DNA of 64,000 nucleotides, taken from assembly GCF_023195695.1 (NCBI RefSeq), contig NZ_JALPQG010000004.1, positions 302,795 to 366,794 of the forward strand, in the 5' to 3' direction. The notes below the pieces were generated by a model. It was not told where the DNA came from and did no database searches. It worked only from the letters and a program-made list of their open reading frames with translations. The stretch's first letter is position 1; each line of letters starts with the position of its first letter. This DNA comes from Aliiroseovarius sp. S1339 (GTDB lineage: Bacteria; Pseudomonadota; Alphaproteobacteria; Rhodobacterales; Rhodobacteraceae). Shown here piece by piece: positions 6,944 to 16,498 of this stretch. The position numbers and the translations under genes are program-made.

Positions 6944-9769
6944 TTAGCCACCCAGTGACCACCAGCCTTTACGTTTCGGCTTTGGTGGGTCTTCTGGTTT
7001 TGCCTCGGCTGCCGGAGCAGGTTCGGCGCTGGCCATCACAGGCTCGGGCGCTTTTTCCGGGGCCTGGGCCGGTTTCGCGTCTGACTCGCTAGCGGCAGCA
7101 GGTGTCGCATCCTCCGTCTTTTTCTTCCGGGTTGCGGGGGCACGTTTGCGCGTGGCCTTTTTAGGCTTGGCATCCTCGTCTGTCGCGACCTCGGTCGACG
7201 AAGCGGCTTCAGCGGCCTCTGCCTTAGGCTTTCTGGCGCGCGACTTGCGGGCCGGCTTTTCGGCGGGTGTCTCGTCCGCGTCCGCCTCTGCCGTTGCATC
7301 GCTCACAGCTTCCTCGGCCTTGGGCTTGGCCGCCCGTTTGCGAGGGGCACGTTTGGGTTTGGCGACAGCTTCGGCGTCTACTGCAGGAGATTCTGCCACA
7401 CCTTCTGCCGGAACTTCGGCCTCAGACGCATCAGCCGAAACTTCATCAGCCTTATTGGCCCGTCGACGCGGTGCGCGCTTGCGCTTGGGTTTCTCGTCGG
7501 CGTCCTGCACAGGCTTGTCCGCCTCGCCCTCTGCGTCGGAGGCAACCTTGGCCTCGCCGTTGCTGCTATTGTCGCTATTCTCGGCAGCGTTGTCGCCATT
7601 CTGGTTGTCCTGACGGCCATCTTCGCCGTTGGACGACCTGCGCCGACGACGTCGACGACGGCGCTTCTTCGGCTTGATCTCTTCCTCGCCGTTTGCTTCC
7701 GAAACCACCTCGGCCTCTTCAACCACATCGGCATCGTCGATGTCATCCATCAATGACGCGTCGACCGACACAACCTGGGCCGAGACTTCAGGAACGGTGC
7801 GGGTCGCGGTCTTGAACTTCTCAATCGAATAATCGGGCGAGATCAGGAACGGGTCGGCCTCAATGCGCACGGCCATACCGTAACGCGCTTCAATCTGCGC
7901 GATATGTTCACGTTTGTAGTTCATCAGGAAGTTGACGATGCCAACCGGCGCTTTCACCAGAACTTCACGCGACCGACGACGCACGCCTTCTTCTTCCAGC
8001 TGACGCAGGATCGACAAAGCTAGGTTGTCATCTGATCGGATCAGACCTGTGCCGTGGCAGTGGTTGCAGGGCTGGGTTGTCGCCTCGATCATACCGGGCC
8101 GCAGACGTTGGCGGGACATTTCCGCCAACCCGAAGCCCGAGATGCGGCCCACCTGAATGCGCGCGCGGTCGGTTTTCAGCTTGTCTTTCAGCCGCTTTTC
8201 GACCGCATTGTTATTGCGGCGTTCATCCATATCGATGAAGTCGATCACGATCAGGCCAGCAAGGTCACGCAGACGCAGTTGGCGTGCCACTTCTTCTGCG
8301 GCCTCAAGGTTGGTCTTCAGCGCCGTTTCCTCGATCGAGCCTTCTTTCGTCGACCGACCAGAGTTCACGTCGATAGCGACCAGCGCTTCCGTCACGTCGA
8401 TCACTATATAGCCGCCGGACTTCAGCTGAACCGTGGGGCTGAACATTCCCGACAGATAGCTTTCCACCTGATAGCGCGCGAAAAGCGGCATTTGCTCGTG
8501 ATACAATTTCACGTTTTTGGCATGGGACGGCATGATCATTTTCATGAAGTCCTTGGCGGTGCGATACCCGGCCTCGCCTTCCACGAACACCTCATCAATC
8601 TCGCGCGAATACAGATCGCGGATCGAGCGTTTGATCAGGTTGCCTTCTTCATAGATCTTGGCGGGGGCCGACGAATTCAGCGTCAGTTCACGGATCTGTT
8701 CCCACAACCGTTGAAGATATTCATAGTCGCGCTTGATTTCCGACTTGGTGCGCTTGGCCCCTGCGGTGCGCACGATCAGGCCCGCACCTTTCGGCACGTC
8801 GATCTCAGCCGCGATCTCTTTCAGTTTCTTGCGGTCGGGGGCATTGGTGATTTTGCGGCTGATCCCGCCGCCACGTGCGGTATTGGGCATCAAGACACAG
8901 TAACGGCCTGCCAGCGACAGATAGGTGGTCAGAGCGGCGCCTTTGTTGCCACGCTCCTCTTTCACGACCTGCACCAGAAGGATCTGGCGCACTTTGATCA
9001 CTTCTTGGATCTTATAACGCTTGGCGCGCGGTTTGCGGCGTGGGCGAATATCCTCAGCCGCATCGTCATCGGCAACGCTTTCGATCTGGTCGTCTTTTTC
9101 AGACGCATCAAGCGGCGCATCATCATCATCGTCGTCGTCGTCGGAATCGTCGCTGTCTTGTTGATCTGACGTATCCGCATCGGTGACGGCGTCGTCATCA
9201 GAAACATCGGTGCTGGCGTCATCGGTGGGTTCTTCAACCGGCGTTTCGCCAACCAGCTCCATCGGTGATTGACCCTCAAGCGGATCACCGTTGGCGTCGT
9301 CCAGGTCGATCACATCCATGCCCGACCCAGTCGCTTCCCCAGAGGTTTCCGCAGTGGCGTCAACCTCTTTGGTCGCCACCGCGTCATCGGTTTTGGCCTC
9401 TTCCGCCTGCGAGCGACCGCGGGACCGCGACCGGCGGCGGCGCGAGCGAGGTTTTTCATCCTCGGACGCCATTGCTTCTGCAAAGGCGCGCTCTTCTTCC
9501 AAAAGCGCTTCGCGATCCGCAACGGGGATCTGATAATAGTCTGGGTGGATTTCTGAGAACGCCAAAAAGCCGTGACGGTTTCCGCCATAGTCAACAAAGG
9601 CCGCTTGCAACGAAGGTTCGACCCGCGTCACTTTTGCCAGATATATGTTGCCTGCTAGTTGGCGTTTGTTTTCGGATTCGAAGTCAAATTCTTCGACCTT
9701 GTTTCCATCCACCACCACAACGCGGGTTTCTTCCGCGTGGGTGGCGTCGATAAGCATCTTCTTAGCCAT
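6944..9769 (-). CDS. rne: Ribonuclease E
   Basis: RNase E, the endonuclease that starts mRNA decay and processes rRNA and tRNA, and the scaffold of the degradosome. The 941-residue protein starts MAKKMLIDATHAEETRV. The S1 RNA-binding domain is split: its first half lies near residues 35-80, and a highly acidic and arginine-rich insert of about 170 residues (with a run of eight aspartates) precedes the second half. The catalytic core and Zn-link (PCNHCHGTG) follow. The C-terminal third is low-complexity K/R/A/E repeats and ends in KRKGWWSLGG, a pattern known in alphaproteobacterial RNase E. The ATG at 9769 is chosen over a GTG 15 bases upstream because it matches the family start. Confidence 0.95.
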   Translation of the reverse strand: MAKKMLIDATHAEETRVVVVDGNKVEEFDFESENKRQLAGNIYLAKVTRVEPSLQAAFVDYGGNRHGFLAFSEIHPDYYQIPVADREALLEEERAFAEAMASEDEKPRSRRRRSRSRGRSQAEEAKTDDAVATKEVDATAETSGEATGSGMDVIDLDDANGDPLEGQSPMELVGETPVEEPTDDASTDVSDDDAVTDADTSDQQDSDDSDDDDDDDDAPLDASEKDDQIESVADDDAAEDIRPRRKPRAKRYKIQEVIKVRQILLVQVVKEERGNKGAALTTYLSLAGRYCVLMPNTARGGGISRKITNAPDRKKLKEIAAEIDVPKGAGLIVRTAGAKRTKSEIKRDYEYLQRLWEQIRELTLNSSAPAKIYEEGNLIKRSIRDLYSREIDEVFVEGEAGYRTAKDFMKMIMPSHAKNVKLYHEQMPLFARYQVESYLSGMFSPTVQLKSGGYIVIDVTEALVAIDVNSGRSTKEGSIEETALKTNLEAAEEVARQLRLRDLAGLIVIDFIDMDERRNNNAVEKRLKDKLKTDRARIQVGRISGFGLAEMSRQRLRPGMIEATTQPCNHCHGTGLIRSDDNLALSILRQLEEEGVRRRSREVLVKAPVGIVNFLMNYKREHIAQIEARYGMAVRIEADPFLISPDYSIEKFKTATRTVPEVSAQVVSVDASLMDDIDDADVVEEAEVVSEANGEEEIKPKKRRRRRRRRRSSNGEDGRQDNQNGDNAAENSDNSSNGEAKVASDAEGEADKPVQDADEKPKRKRAPRRRANKADEVSADASEAEVPAEGVAESPAVDAEAVAKPKRAPRKRAAKPKAEEAVSDATAEADADETPAEKPARKSRARKPKAEAAEAASSTEVATDEDAKPKKATRKRAPATRKKKTEDATPAAASESDAKPAQAPEKAPEPVMASAEPAPAAEAKPEDPPKPKRKGWWSLGG

Positions 9770-10325
9770 GTTTTCTTTCTGCACCCCAATCGGCGCGCCC
9801 TTCCTGGCGGAAGCGCACGGTTTTCAGGGTGACTTGTCAGGGCGAAGCGATACGTGGAATGCGGCAACGCGGCGAGGGGCTTGCGCCCTGCCGACTGTGC
9901 TTGCTCGATCCTCTGACGCATCATCGCGTTTCTTCTCCGGTCGCGTTTGCGGGACCTGGCTTTGCCAGAAAGCCCATGTGCGACCCATTCAGGTGCCCGG
10001 CCTGTTGTCAGACATCGGGCGGATTTTCGGATCAAAGACTATGCCCTTTTGGGTGCAACGGACTTTGATCGTCAATTTCTCGCTCCGGCAGCCAGCCCAA
10101 ATTGGGTGCGTTCCGGGGCATTCTCGGTCTATTCCGTCCCGATCTGCGGCATAGGCCTGCGTTCGGTCGACAAAACAGCGAAACTCTTGTCGGTGGTCGG
10201 GCGCGAACGCGCGATCCACCTTACTTGGACCATACGTGGTCCGGGGCCGGAATGACAATGGGCAAAATGCGTCAGATGGCAGATGAATGGTTAACGCTCG
10301 CAGATGGGTCCATCCAACTATCGGC
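9770..10325. other. Long non-coding stretch upstream of rne
   Basis: No convincing gene is seen in about 550 bases between the penicillin-binding protein stop and the rne start, both on the minus strand. The open frames here have no ribosome binding site and protein-unlike composition. One clear hairpin is visible: GGACCA at 10227-10232, TACG, TGGTCC at 10237-10242. RNase E genes in several bacteria have long, autoregulated 5' leaders, so this is a candidate leader, but no promoter could be fixed by eye. Confidence 0.4.
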
Positions 10326-12866
10326 CTAATAAAGCCCGCCAGATGATAGCGACCCGAAATCTGCTTTGCCCGGCACCACAACGGTCTTCCCGGTCGAGGT
10401 CTGGACTTTCGTCGTGCCCTCATCGGATTCGCCGCGATCAAACATGGGCAGGTTGGCCCCCATCGCAAAGCCACCATCAAACATCACACCAAACAGCGGC
10501 TCTTCCCCGTCGCGGAAATATTCGGCCACCACGTGATCGCCCGAGGCATCCGGCGCAAGGCGTGCGCCGGTGAAACGGTCGATCTTAATGAAATGGCCGC
10601 CCGGCGGCACTTTGAATTCACCGCCGCCATATTCCTTGATCGCTTCCAGCATGAAGCGCTGGAACACCGGACCACACATGCCACCGCCGGAGGTGCCGGG
10701 CATCGAGCGCGGGCGATCATAACCAATATAGCAGCCAGCAACGATGTTCGACGTAAAGCCAACAAACCAGGCGTCCCGTTCGTCGTTTGTCGTGCCGGTC
10801 TTACCCGCCGTGGGCACTGGCAGGTTAACCACGCTGCGCGCCGTGCCGCGTTCAACCACGCCCCGCAACATCGACGTCAACTGATAGGCGGTGATCGCGT
10901 TCATCACACGTTCCCGATCCGACACGATCTGCGGCGCCCGCCCAGCACTTAGGGCGGGATCACTGCAATCGGCGCATTGGCGGCTGTCGTGGCGATAGAT
11001 GGTCTTGCCCCAACGGTCCTGCACGCGGTCAACCAGTGTCGGCTCCACCCGTTCGCCGCCATTGGCAAACATCGCATAGGCGGCAACCATCCGAAACAAC
11101 GTCGTCTCTTCCGCGCCCAGTGAGTTCGCCAGAAACTGGTTCATCCGGTCATAAACGCCGAACCGCTCGGCATAGCCCGCCACCGTGTCCATCCCGATTT
11201 CCTGCGCCAGGCGCACGGTCATCAGGTTGCGCGACTGTTCGATCCCGGTGCGCAGGGGCGTCGGGCCATAGAAACGGTTCGAATAGTTCTTGGGTCGCCA
11301 GATCTTGCCGCCCGCGACAACCTCGATCGGTGCATCGATCACGATGGTGGCAGGGGAAAACCCGCTGTCCAACGCGGCGGCATAGACGAAGGGTTTGAAG
11401 CTTGACCCCGGCTGGCGCGTCGCTTGGGTGGCGCGGTTGAACACCGAATGCTGATAGCTGAACCCGCCCTGCATCGCCAGAACACGGCCCGTGTTCACGT
11501 CCATCGCCATAAAACCGCCCTGCACTTCCGGCACCTGACGCAAGGTCCAGCGAATGAAACTTCCGTCCTCATCACTGGTCATCTGGCGCACATGAACGAC
11601 CTCGCCCACTTTCACCAAATCACCTGCAACCTGGGCCCGGCGCCCAAGGCTGCCATCTTCCTGAAGGCGACGCGCCCATGTCACGTCCTTGGCCGGAATC
11701 CAGTGGCCATCTTCGTCTTCATCCACGCCTTCAATACCGATGCGCGCGTCATTTCCGCCCACTTCCAGAACCACAGCAGGGTGCCAGCCCTCAACGTCGC
11801 GCGGGAAGCGTGCTTCGGCCAATGCGGCACGCCAAGCGTCTTCCGATCCCAGCATTTCTTGCGGCAGCTTCACCCCGGTGGGGCGCCAGACGCCACGGCT
11901 GCGGTCGTATCCTTCAAGGCCGACGCGCAGGCTTTTGGCCGCCACATCCTGTAAGTTGGGATCGACGGTCGCACGCACGGTCATACCGCCGGTGAAGAAT
12001 TCTTCTTCCCCGAAATCGCGGCTTAGCTGGCGACGAATTTCATCCGAGAAGTAATCACGTGGCGGCAGCGCCTCGCGGAACGCCGGGAAGTCGCCGTTTT
12101 GAACGGAACGCAGCGGCTTCGCCACCTCGGCCTCATAAACCGCCTTGTCCAGATACCCGTTCTGGAACATCTCGCGCAGCACGTAGTTGCGCCGCGACAA
12201 CAGACGTTCCTTCGCCCGCACTGGGTGAAAGTTACTGGGCGCTTGCGGCATCGAGGCCAGCGTGGCTGCCTCGTGCGGCTCCAACTCGTCCAGCGTCTTG
12301 TTGAAATAGGTCTGCGCCGCCGCAGACACCCCATAGGAATTCTGGCCCAGAAAAATCTCGTTCAAATACAGCGCCAGAATGTCATCCTTGGACAAGGTGC
12401 TTTCCAGACGGACCGACAGGATCAATTCCTTGATCTTGCGCTCGGCTGAGCGTTCCGAGCTGAGCAGGAAGTTCTTCACCACCTGCTGCGGAATGGTGGA
12501 CGCACCGCGCAGCTTGCCCCCTCGCGCGGCCTCAATCGCTGCCGCCGCGATGCCGCGGGGGTCAAAACCGGCATGTGTATAGAAGTTTTTATCCTCGGCC
12601 GAGATAAAGGCGTGTTTCACAAGGGCAGGAATCTCATCGGACGGGACGAACAAGCGACGTTCGCGCGCGAATTCGTCCATCAACTGGCCTTCGCCCGAAT
12701 AGACCCGGCTGATGGTGGCGGGTGTGTAGTTGGCAAGCTGCTCGTGGCTGGGCAAGTCCCTGGAATACATCCAGAAAACGCCGCCAATCGCCAGCGCAGC
12801 CATGAAGATGGCCAGCGTAATGCCGGTAAACACGGCACCGAAAATGCCAAGAATGAATCTGATCAC
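10326..12866 (-). CDS. mrcA: Penicillin-binding protein 1A (class A, bifunctional)
   Basis: A class A PBP of 846 residues that polymerises and crosslinks peptidoglycan in the periplasm. Residues 5-34 are the N-terminal membrane anchor. The GT51 glycosyltransferase follows, with catalytic glutamate 91 in SAEDKNFYTHAGFD. The transpeptidase has all three motifs: SSFK at 488-491, SRN at 545-547 and KTG at 689-691. An OB-like insert lies between the two domains, as in other PBP1A proteins. It is divergent from pepF across about 190 bases. The adjacent rne is on the same strand but is separated by over 500 bases. Confidence 0.95.
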   Translation of the reverse strand: MIRFILGIFGAVFTGITLAIFMAALAIGGVFWMYSRDLPSHEQLANYTPATISRVYSGEGQLMDEFARERRLFVPSDEIPALVKHAFISAEDKNFYTHAGFDPRGIAAAAIEAARGGKLRGASTIPQQVVKNFLLSSERSAERKIKELILSVRLESTLSKDDILALYLNEIFLGQNSYGVSAAAQTYFNKTLDELEPHEAATLASMPQAPSNFHPVRAKERLLSRRNYVLREMFQNGYLDKAVYEAEVAKPLRSVQNGDFPAFREALPPRDYFSDEIRRQLSRDFGEEEFFTGGMTVRATVDPNLQDVAAKSLRVGLEGYDRSRGVWRPTGVKLPQEMLGSEDAWRAALAEARFPRDVEGWHPAVVLEVGGNDARIGIEGVDEDEDGHWIPAKDVTWARRLQEDGSLGRRAQVAGDLVKVGEVVHVRQMTSDEDGSFIRWTLRQVPEVQGGFMAMDVNTGRVLAMQGGFSYQHSVFNRATQATRQPGSSFKPFVYAAALDSGFSPATIVIDAPIEVVAGGKIWRPKNYSNRFYGPTPLRTGIEQSRNLMTVRLAQEIGMDTVAGYAERFGVYDRMNQFLANSLGAEETTLFRMVAAYAMFANGGERVEPTLVDRVQDRWGKTIYRHDSRQCADCSDPALSAGRAPQIVSDRERVMNAITAYQLTSMLRGVVERGTARSVVNLPVPTAGKTGTTNDERDAWFVGFTSNIVAGCYIGYDRPRSMPGTSGGGMCGPVFQRFMLEAIKEYGGGEFKVPPGGHFIKIDRFTGARLAPDASGDHVVAEYFRDGEEPLFGVMFDGGFAMGANLPMFDRGESDEGTTKVQTSTGKTVVVPGKADFGSLSSGGLY

Positions 12867-13052
12867 GCACGCGTCCTTAAAAAAACTGCTTCCCTCCTAT
12901 AAAGGGACCAATGGGCCGGGTCAAAACCCCTAGACGGGGAAAATCGGCCAATTCGCGCCCTTTGTTGCGGCTAGCTGCACGCCCGACCGGGGCGGATTGC
13001 AACTGCCCAGCCCCCGCCTTATGTCTTGGTCCGAACAACAACCGGAGGTCCG

Positions 13053-14879
13053 ATGCTTACCACCTTTCCCTTCCCCGTCCGCGATGCCAATGCACAAACC
13101 GGTGATATGCCGCTGGATGGGCTGCCCGAATGGGACCTGTCGGACCTTTATGCATCACAAGAAGCGCCCGAACTGGATCGCGATCTGGCATGGCTGGAAA
13201 AGGCTTGTGCGGAATTTGCCGCGACCTATCAGGGCAAACTGGCCGATCTGAACGCCGCCGGAATGTTGAGCTGCATAGAGGCCTACGAAAAGATCGATCT
13301 GATCGGCGGGCGCATCATGTCCTTCGCCGGGTTGCGCTATTACCAGCAAACCACCGACGCAGACCGGGCGCAGTTTTTCCAGAACTGTCAGGAAAAGATC
13401 ACCGTGTTCACCGCGCCGCTGGTCTTTTTCTCGCTTGAGGTGAACCGGATTGACGACGCGGTGCTGGACGGCTGGTTTGCCAACAACGCAGCGCTGGCCC
13501 GTTACAAACCCATCTTCGACCGCCTGCGCGCAATGCGGCCTTATCAACTGTCCGACGAGTTGGAGCAGTTTCTGCATGATAAATCCTCGGTCGGCGCGTC
13601 CGCTTGGAACACTCTGTTTGATGAAACCGTCGCGGCGTTGATGTTCACGGTGAACGGTGAGGAACGTGGTCTTGAGGCGACAGCCAACCTTCTGACCGAC
13701 CAAGACCGTGAAACCCGCGAAGCCGCGTCGCGCGAAATCGCCCGCGTTCTGGGCGAGAACATCAAACTTTTCTCACGCGTTCACAACACCTTGGCCAAGG
13801 AAAAAGATATCGAGGATACGTGGCGCAAGATGCCCACCCCACAGACCTGGCGGCACCTTGCCAACCATGTCGAACCCGAAGTGGTCGAAGCCTTGCGCAA
13901 CGCCGTGGTCGCCGCCTATCCGCGCCTGAGCCACCGCTATTATGAGCTAAAGCGCAAATGGCTGGGGCTGGACGTGATGCAGGTCTGGGACCGCAACGCG
14001 CCCCTGCCGATGGAGGACGACAAGCTGGTCGATTGGCCTGCGGCCGAGAAAATCGTGATGGACGCCTATGCCGACTTCGATCCGCGCATGGCCGAGATCG
14101 CGTCGCCCTTCTTCTCGAAAGGCTGGATCGACGCGGGGGTGAAGCCGGGCAAGGCGCCGGGCGCGTTCGCCCATCCGACTGTGACCAATGTACACCCGTA
14201 TGTGATGCTGAACTATCTGGGCAAACCGCGTGACGTGATGACTCTGGCGCATGAACTGGGTCACGGCGTTCATCAAGTGCTGGCGGCCGATCAGGGCGAG
14301 ATGCTGTCATCCACCCCGCTCACGCTGGCCGAAACGGCATCGGTCTTCGGCGAAATGCTGACCTTCCGAAAACTGCTGAACGAGGCCAAGACCACCGCTG
14401 AAAAGAAGGTCCTGCTGGCGGGCAAGGTTGAGGACATGATTAACACGGTCGTGCGCCAAATCGCGTTTTATGACTTCGAATGCAAACTGCACGAAGCCCG
14501 CGCAGGTGGTGAATTGACCCCCGACCAGATAAACGAAATCTGGATGAGCGTTCAGGGCGAAAGCCTTGGCCCGGCGTTTGAATTCATGGATGGGTACGAA
14601 ACCTTCTGGTCCTACATCCCGCATTTCGTCCATTCGCCCTTCTATGTCTATGCCTATGCATTTGGCGACGGCCTCGTGAACGCGCTTTATGCGGTCTATG
14701 AAGACGGCGGCGCGGACTTCCAGGACAAGTATTTCGAGATGCTTAAAGCCGGCGGATCAAAACACCACAAGGAGCTTCTGGCCCCGTTCGGCCTTGACGC
14801 CTCGGACCCGAAATTCTGGGACAAGGGGCTGGCGATGATCGAAGGCTTCATCGACGAGCTGGAGGCGATGGAAGAATAA
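13053..14879 (+). CDS. pepF: Oligoendopeptidase F (M3 family)
   Basis: Cytoplasmic zinc metallopeptidase of the M3B family that cleaves short peptides. The zinc motif HELGH is at residues 400-404, in a 608-residue protein of normal length. The downstream glutamate-bearing helix LTLAETASVFGEM supplies the third ligand. The ATG at 13053 is preferred to a TTG at 13026 because GGAGG lies at 13044-13048. A strong intrinsic terminator follows 24 bases after the stop, so the gene is probably monocistronic. Confidence 0.94.
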   Translation: MLTTFPFPVRDANAQTGDMPLDGLPEWDLSDLYASQEAPELDRDLAWLEKACAEFAATYQGKLADLNAAGMLSCIEAYEKIDLIGGRIMSFAGLRYYQQTTDADRAQFFQNCQEKITVFTAPLVFFSLEVNRIDDAVLDGWFANNAALARYKPIFDRLRAMRPYQLSDELEQFLHDKSSVGASAWNTLFDETVAALMFTVNGEERGLEATANLLTDQDRETREAASREIARVLGENIKLFSRVHNTLAKEKDIEDTWRKMPTPQTWRHLANHVEPEVVEALRNAVVAAYPRLSHRYYELKRKWLGLDVMQVWDRNAPLPMEDDKLVDWPAAEKIVMDAYADFDPRMAEIASPFFSKGWIDAGVKPGKAPGAFAHPTVTNVHPYVMLNYLGKPRDVMTLAHELGHGVHQVLAADQGEMLSSTPLTLAETASVFGEMLTFRKLLNEAKTTAEKKVLLAGKVEDMINTVVRQIAFYDFECKLHEARAGGELTPDQINEIWMSVQGESLGPAFEFMDGYETFWSYIPHFVHSPFYVYAYAFGDGLVNALYAVYEDGGADFQDKYFEMLKAGGSKHHKELLAPFGLDASDPKFWDKGLAMIEGFIDELEAMEE

Positions 14880-14903
14880 GTCCAACCTTCCAAGACAGAT
14901 TTT

Positions 14904-14938
14904 ATCAAGGCGCTGAATTTACGGCGCCTTGATTTTTT
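14904..14938 (+). terminator. Intrinsic terminator after pepF
   Basis: ATCAAGGCGC at 14904-14913 pairs perfectly with GCGCCTTGAT at 14923-14932 around a ten-base loop. Six T residues follow at 14933-14938. This is a textbook rho-independent terminator for pepF. Confidence 0.92.
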
Positions 14939-15217
14939 CCGACGACGCACGGACACAGTTTGTCTGACCGGCTCTTCCTGACCAATAATATTCGCAGCCG
15001 AAGACGCAGGGTGTGGAAAGCCGACCAACAATGACTTGCAAAGCCGGGTTTCTGACCCCTTACCGGGATGCCAGTCAAGCAGGGTAACGCCCATGCCTGG
15101 CGCGCAGCTGTTTCCATCGCCTCTCTGCGGCGGCAGGACCGGTTTGCACTGAAAGGGTTAGGTTCACGCATCACTCGTCTAGCAGTTAAACACAGTACTA
15201 TTGCAATTGCCGTCGTC
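14939..15217. other. Intergenic stretch, no gene recognised
   Basis: Several frames stay open here on both strands because the DNA is GC-rich. None has a ribosome binding site, a recognisable domain or protein-like composition, and nothing structured was seen. It could hold remnants of a decayed gene, since the next feature is itself broken. Confidence 0.35.
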
Positions 15218-15452
15218 TCAAACCCCCTCGTGATCAAGGTGTTCCAAAAAAGATTCCGTGACCTTGTCTTCCACGATCTCGCCCATGTCGTCTGCACCTT
15301 CGGGCGTTCGTCGACACATGCAGTGGGCTTTGGGTTGCCCGGCAACTTTTCATCAACAGTCTGCGGCGGGTCTCCGGCATAAACTGCTGGGGCAACAAAA
15401 AAGGCCGCGCTTATGAAAAAAGCGATCCTGTTAGTGCTTTAAATACATACAT
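15218..15452 (-). pseudogene. Frameshifted gene for a small secreted protein
   Basis: A good ribosome binding site (AGGAG at 15459-15463) precedes the ATG at 15452. Translation gives MYVFKALTGSLFS and then a stop. Adding one base to the T6 run near 15410 restores a classic signal peptide, ending AAFFVAPAVYA, then a mature part starting GDPPQTVDEKLPG. A second single-base loss after DERPK, at a GG pair, must be repaired to read on into GADDMGEIVEDKVTESFLEH and the stop at 15218-15220. The repaired protein has about 78 residues and belongs to no family I know. It is either a recent pseudogene or two homopolymer sequencing errors. Confidence 0.55.
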
Positions 15453-15710
15453 AATAATCTCCTGTTGAAATAAGCTGGCACAATCTCAGCCCCGAAATGA
15501 GAGCCTATTGGTTGCCGACAGAGTGAGTTTGTTTCATCTCAGGCAAGTGACTTACACAAAACATTTTTCACATCGTCAAATACCAGTTCACCGCCCAATT
15601 TTCACTGCAATACTAAGAGCTTGCAGGCCCTACAGGTTAATGTTGGGACGAAAAAGTCAGACAACGTGACATTTCACACAGAGCAAGAGGCAGCGCCCCT
15701 ACCGCCCAGC

Positions 15711-15725
15711 TGACCGGACCGGTCA
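15711..15725. repeat. Perfect 15-base palindrome TGACCGGACCGGTCA
   Basis: The sequence is TGACCGG, one A, CCGGTCA, located three bases beyond the stop of the VPLPA-CTERM gene. The arms are too close for a normal hairpin loop and there is no T run, so it is a weak terminator candidate. It could be a protein binding site. Confidence 0.35.
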
Positions 15726-15728
15726 TAC

Positions 15729-16289
15729 CTAAGCTAATGCAGGTCGATGCGTCCGCCATTGCGCACGGCCAAACTTGCGCAGCCCGATCATCACCAAAAG
15801 CGCGGTGATCAACAGGACCAACCCCGCAGGAATGGGCACCGGAGCCACCGTGATGACATAGAAACCGGCCGATATGATCCCATCGAATGCAACAGCATTG
15901 AAGGCGGCAAAGGCGGGCGGGGTCATATTGTCGACGGCCGTTTCAAACTCCAACACACAATTGCCGACCGGACAGCCCGGCGCGGCGACCGAGTTCGAGA
16001 AATAACCGAACAAACTGCCCGCCGCTGCGATGTCATTGTCTACAGGATCATAAAGCGGCGGCATTACAGCGTCTGGCGTGTCAAACGTGACGCCCCCAAG
16101 GGTAATCGAGAAGTCGCCGACAGCCCCGCCCCCCATTGGCGCGGTGAAGGTCCTATTCTGGCCCCCCATCGCGATATCATAGGTAACGGTGGCCGAATAA
16201 ACTGGTGTGGCCAACAGCGATACGGCGAGCAAGGCAAGCAAATTAACTGGTCGTAAACTGGAAAAAACTTTGGAAAAAAAGCGTTTCAT
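15729..16289 (-). CDS. VPLPA-CTERM sorting domain protein
   Basis: An exported protein of 186 residues. It has an N-terminal signal peptide (residues 12-32, ending TPVYSA) and a beta-rich, glycine-rich middle that I do not recognise. The C-terminal tail has the pattern VPIPAGL, one hydrophobic helix, then basic residues (LRKFGRAQWR). This matches the VPLPA-CTERM class of PEP-CTERM-like sorting signals common in Rhodobacterales, in which the tail is thought to be cut by an exosortase-type enzyme during surface export. Two cysteines (CPVGNC) may form a disulfide. AAGGAG lies just before the ATG. No sorting enzyme is in the window. Confidence 0.8.
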   Translation of the reverse strand: MKRFFSKVFSSLRPVNLLALLAVSLLATPVYSATVTYDIAMGGQNRTFTAPMGGGAVGDFSITLGGVTFDTPDAVMPPLYDPVDNDIAAAGSLFGYFSNSVAAPGCPVGNCVLEFETAVDNMTPPAFAAFNAVAFDGIISAGFYVITVAPVPIPAGLVLLITALLVMIGLRKFGRAQWRTHRPALA

Positions 16290-16498
16290 TGAGGTATCTC
16301 CTTCTGAAAATACCTTCCCATAATAGCATTTTTTGAGATTTCCGACAAATCACTGCCGCTGCTTGCTCCAACTGCAAACCGTTTATTGACTGTTCTCCGA
16401 GTGTTAGGTTGCCGAGCCGCGCTGCGTTCGGGCAACGCTTGAAGAGCCCGTTGCGGCATACCGGCCCCACCACATCATGGATGGGGCTCATTTGCCAC

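Noticed and set aside
8054..9169. A 371-codon plus-strand frame inside rne
   Set aside because: It is the antisense shadow of rne, rich in His and Phe from the reverse of its acidic and basic codons.
9989..10480. A 163-codon minus-strand frame between the penicillin-binding protein and rne
   Set aside because: It overlaps the end of the penicillin-binding protein gene, has no ribosome binding site and no protein-like composition.
14905..15345. A 146-codon minus-strand frame
   Set aside because: No ribosome binding site or family match; its first part overlaps the real frame of the broken secreted gene and the rest reads like random GC-rich DNA.
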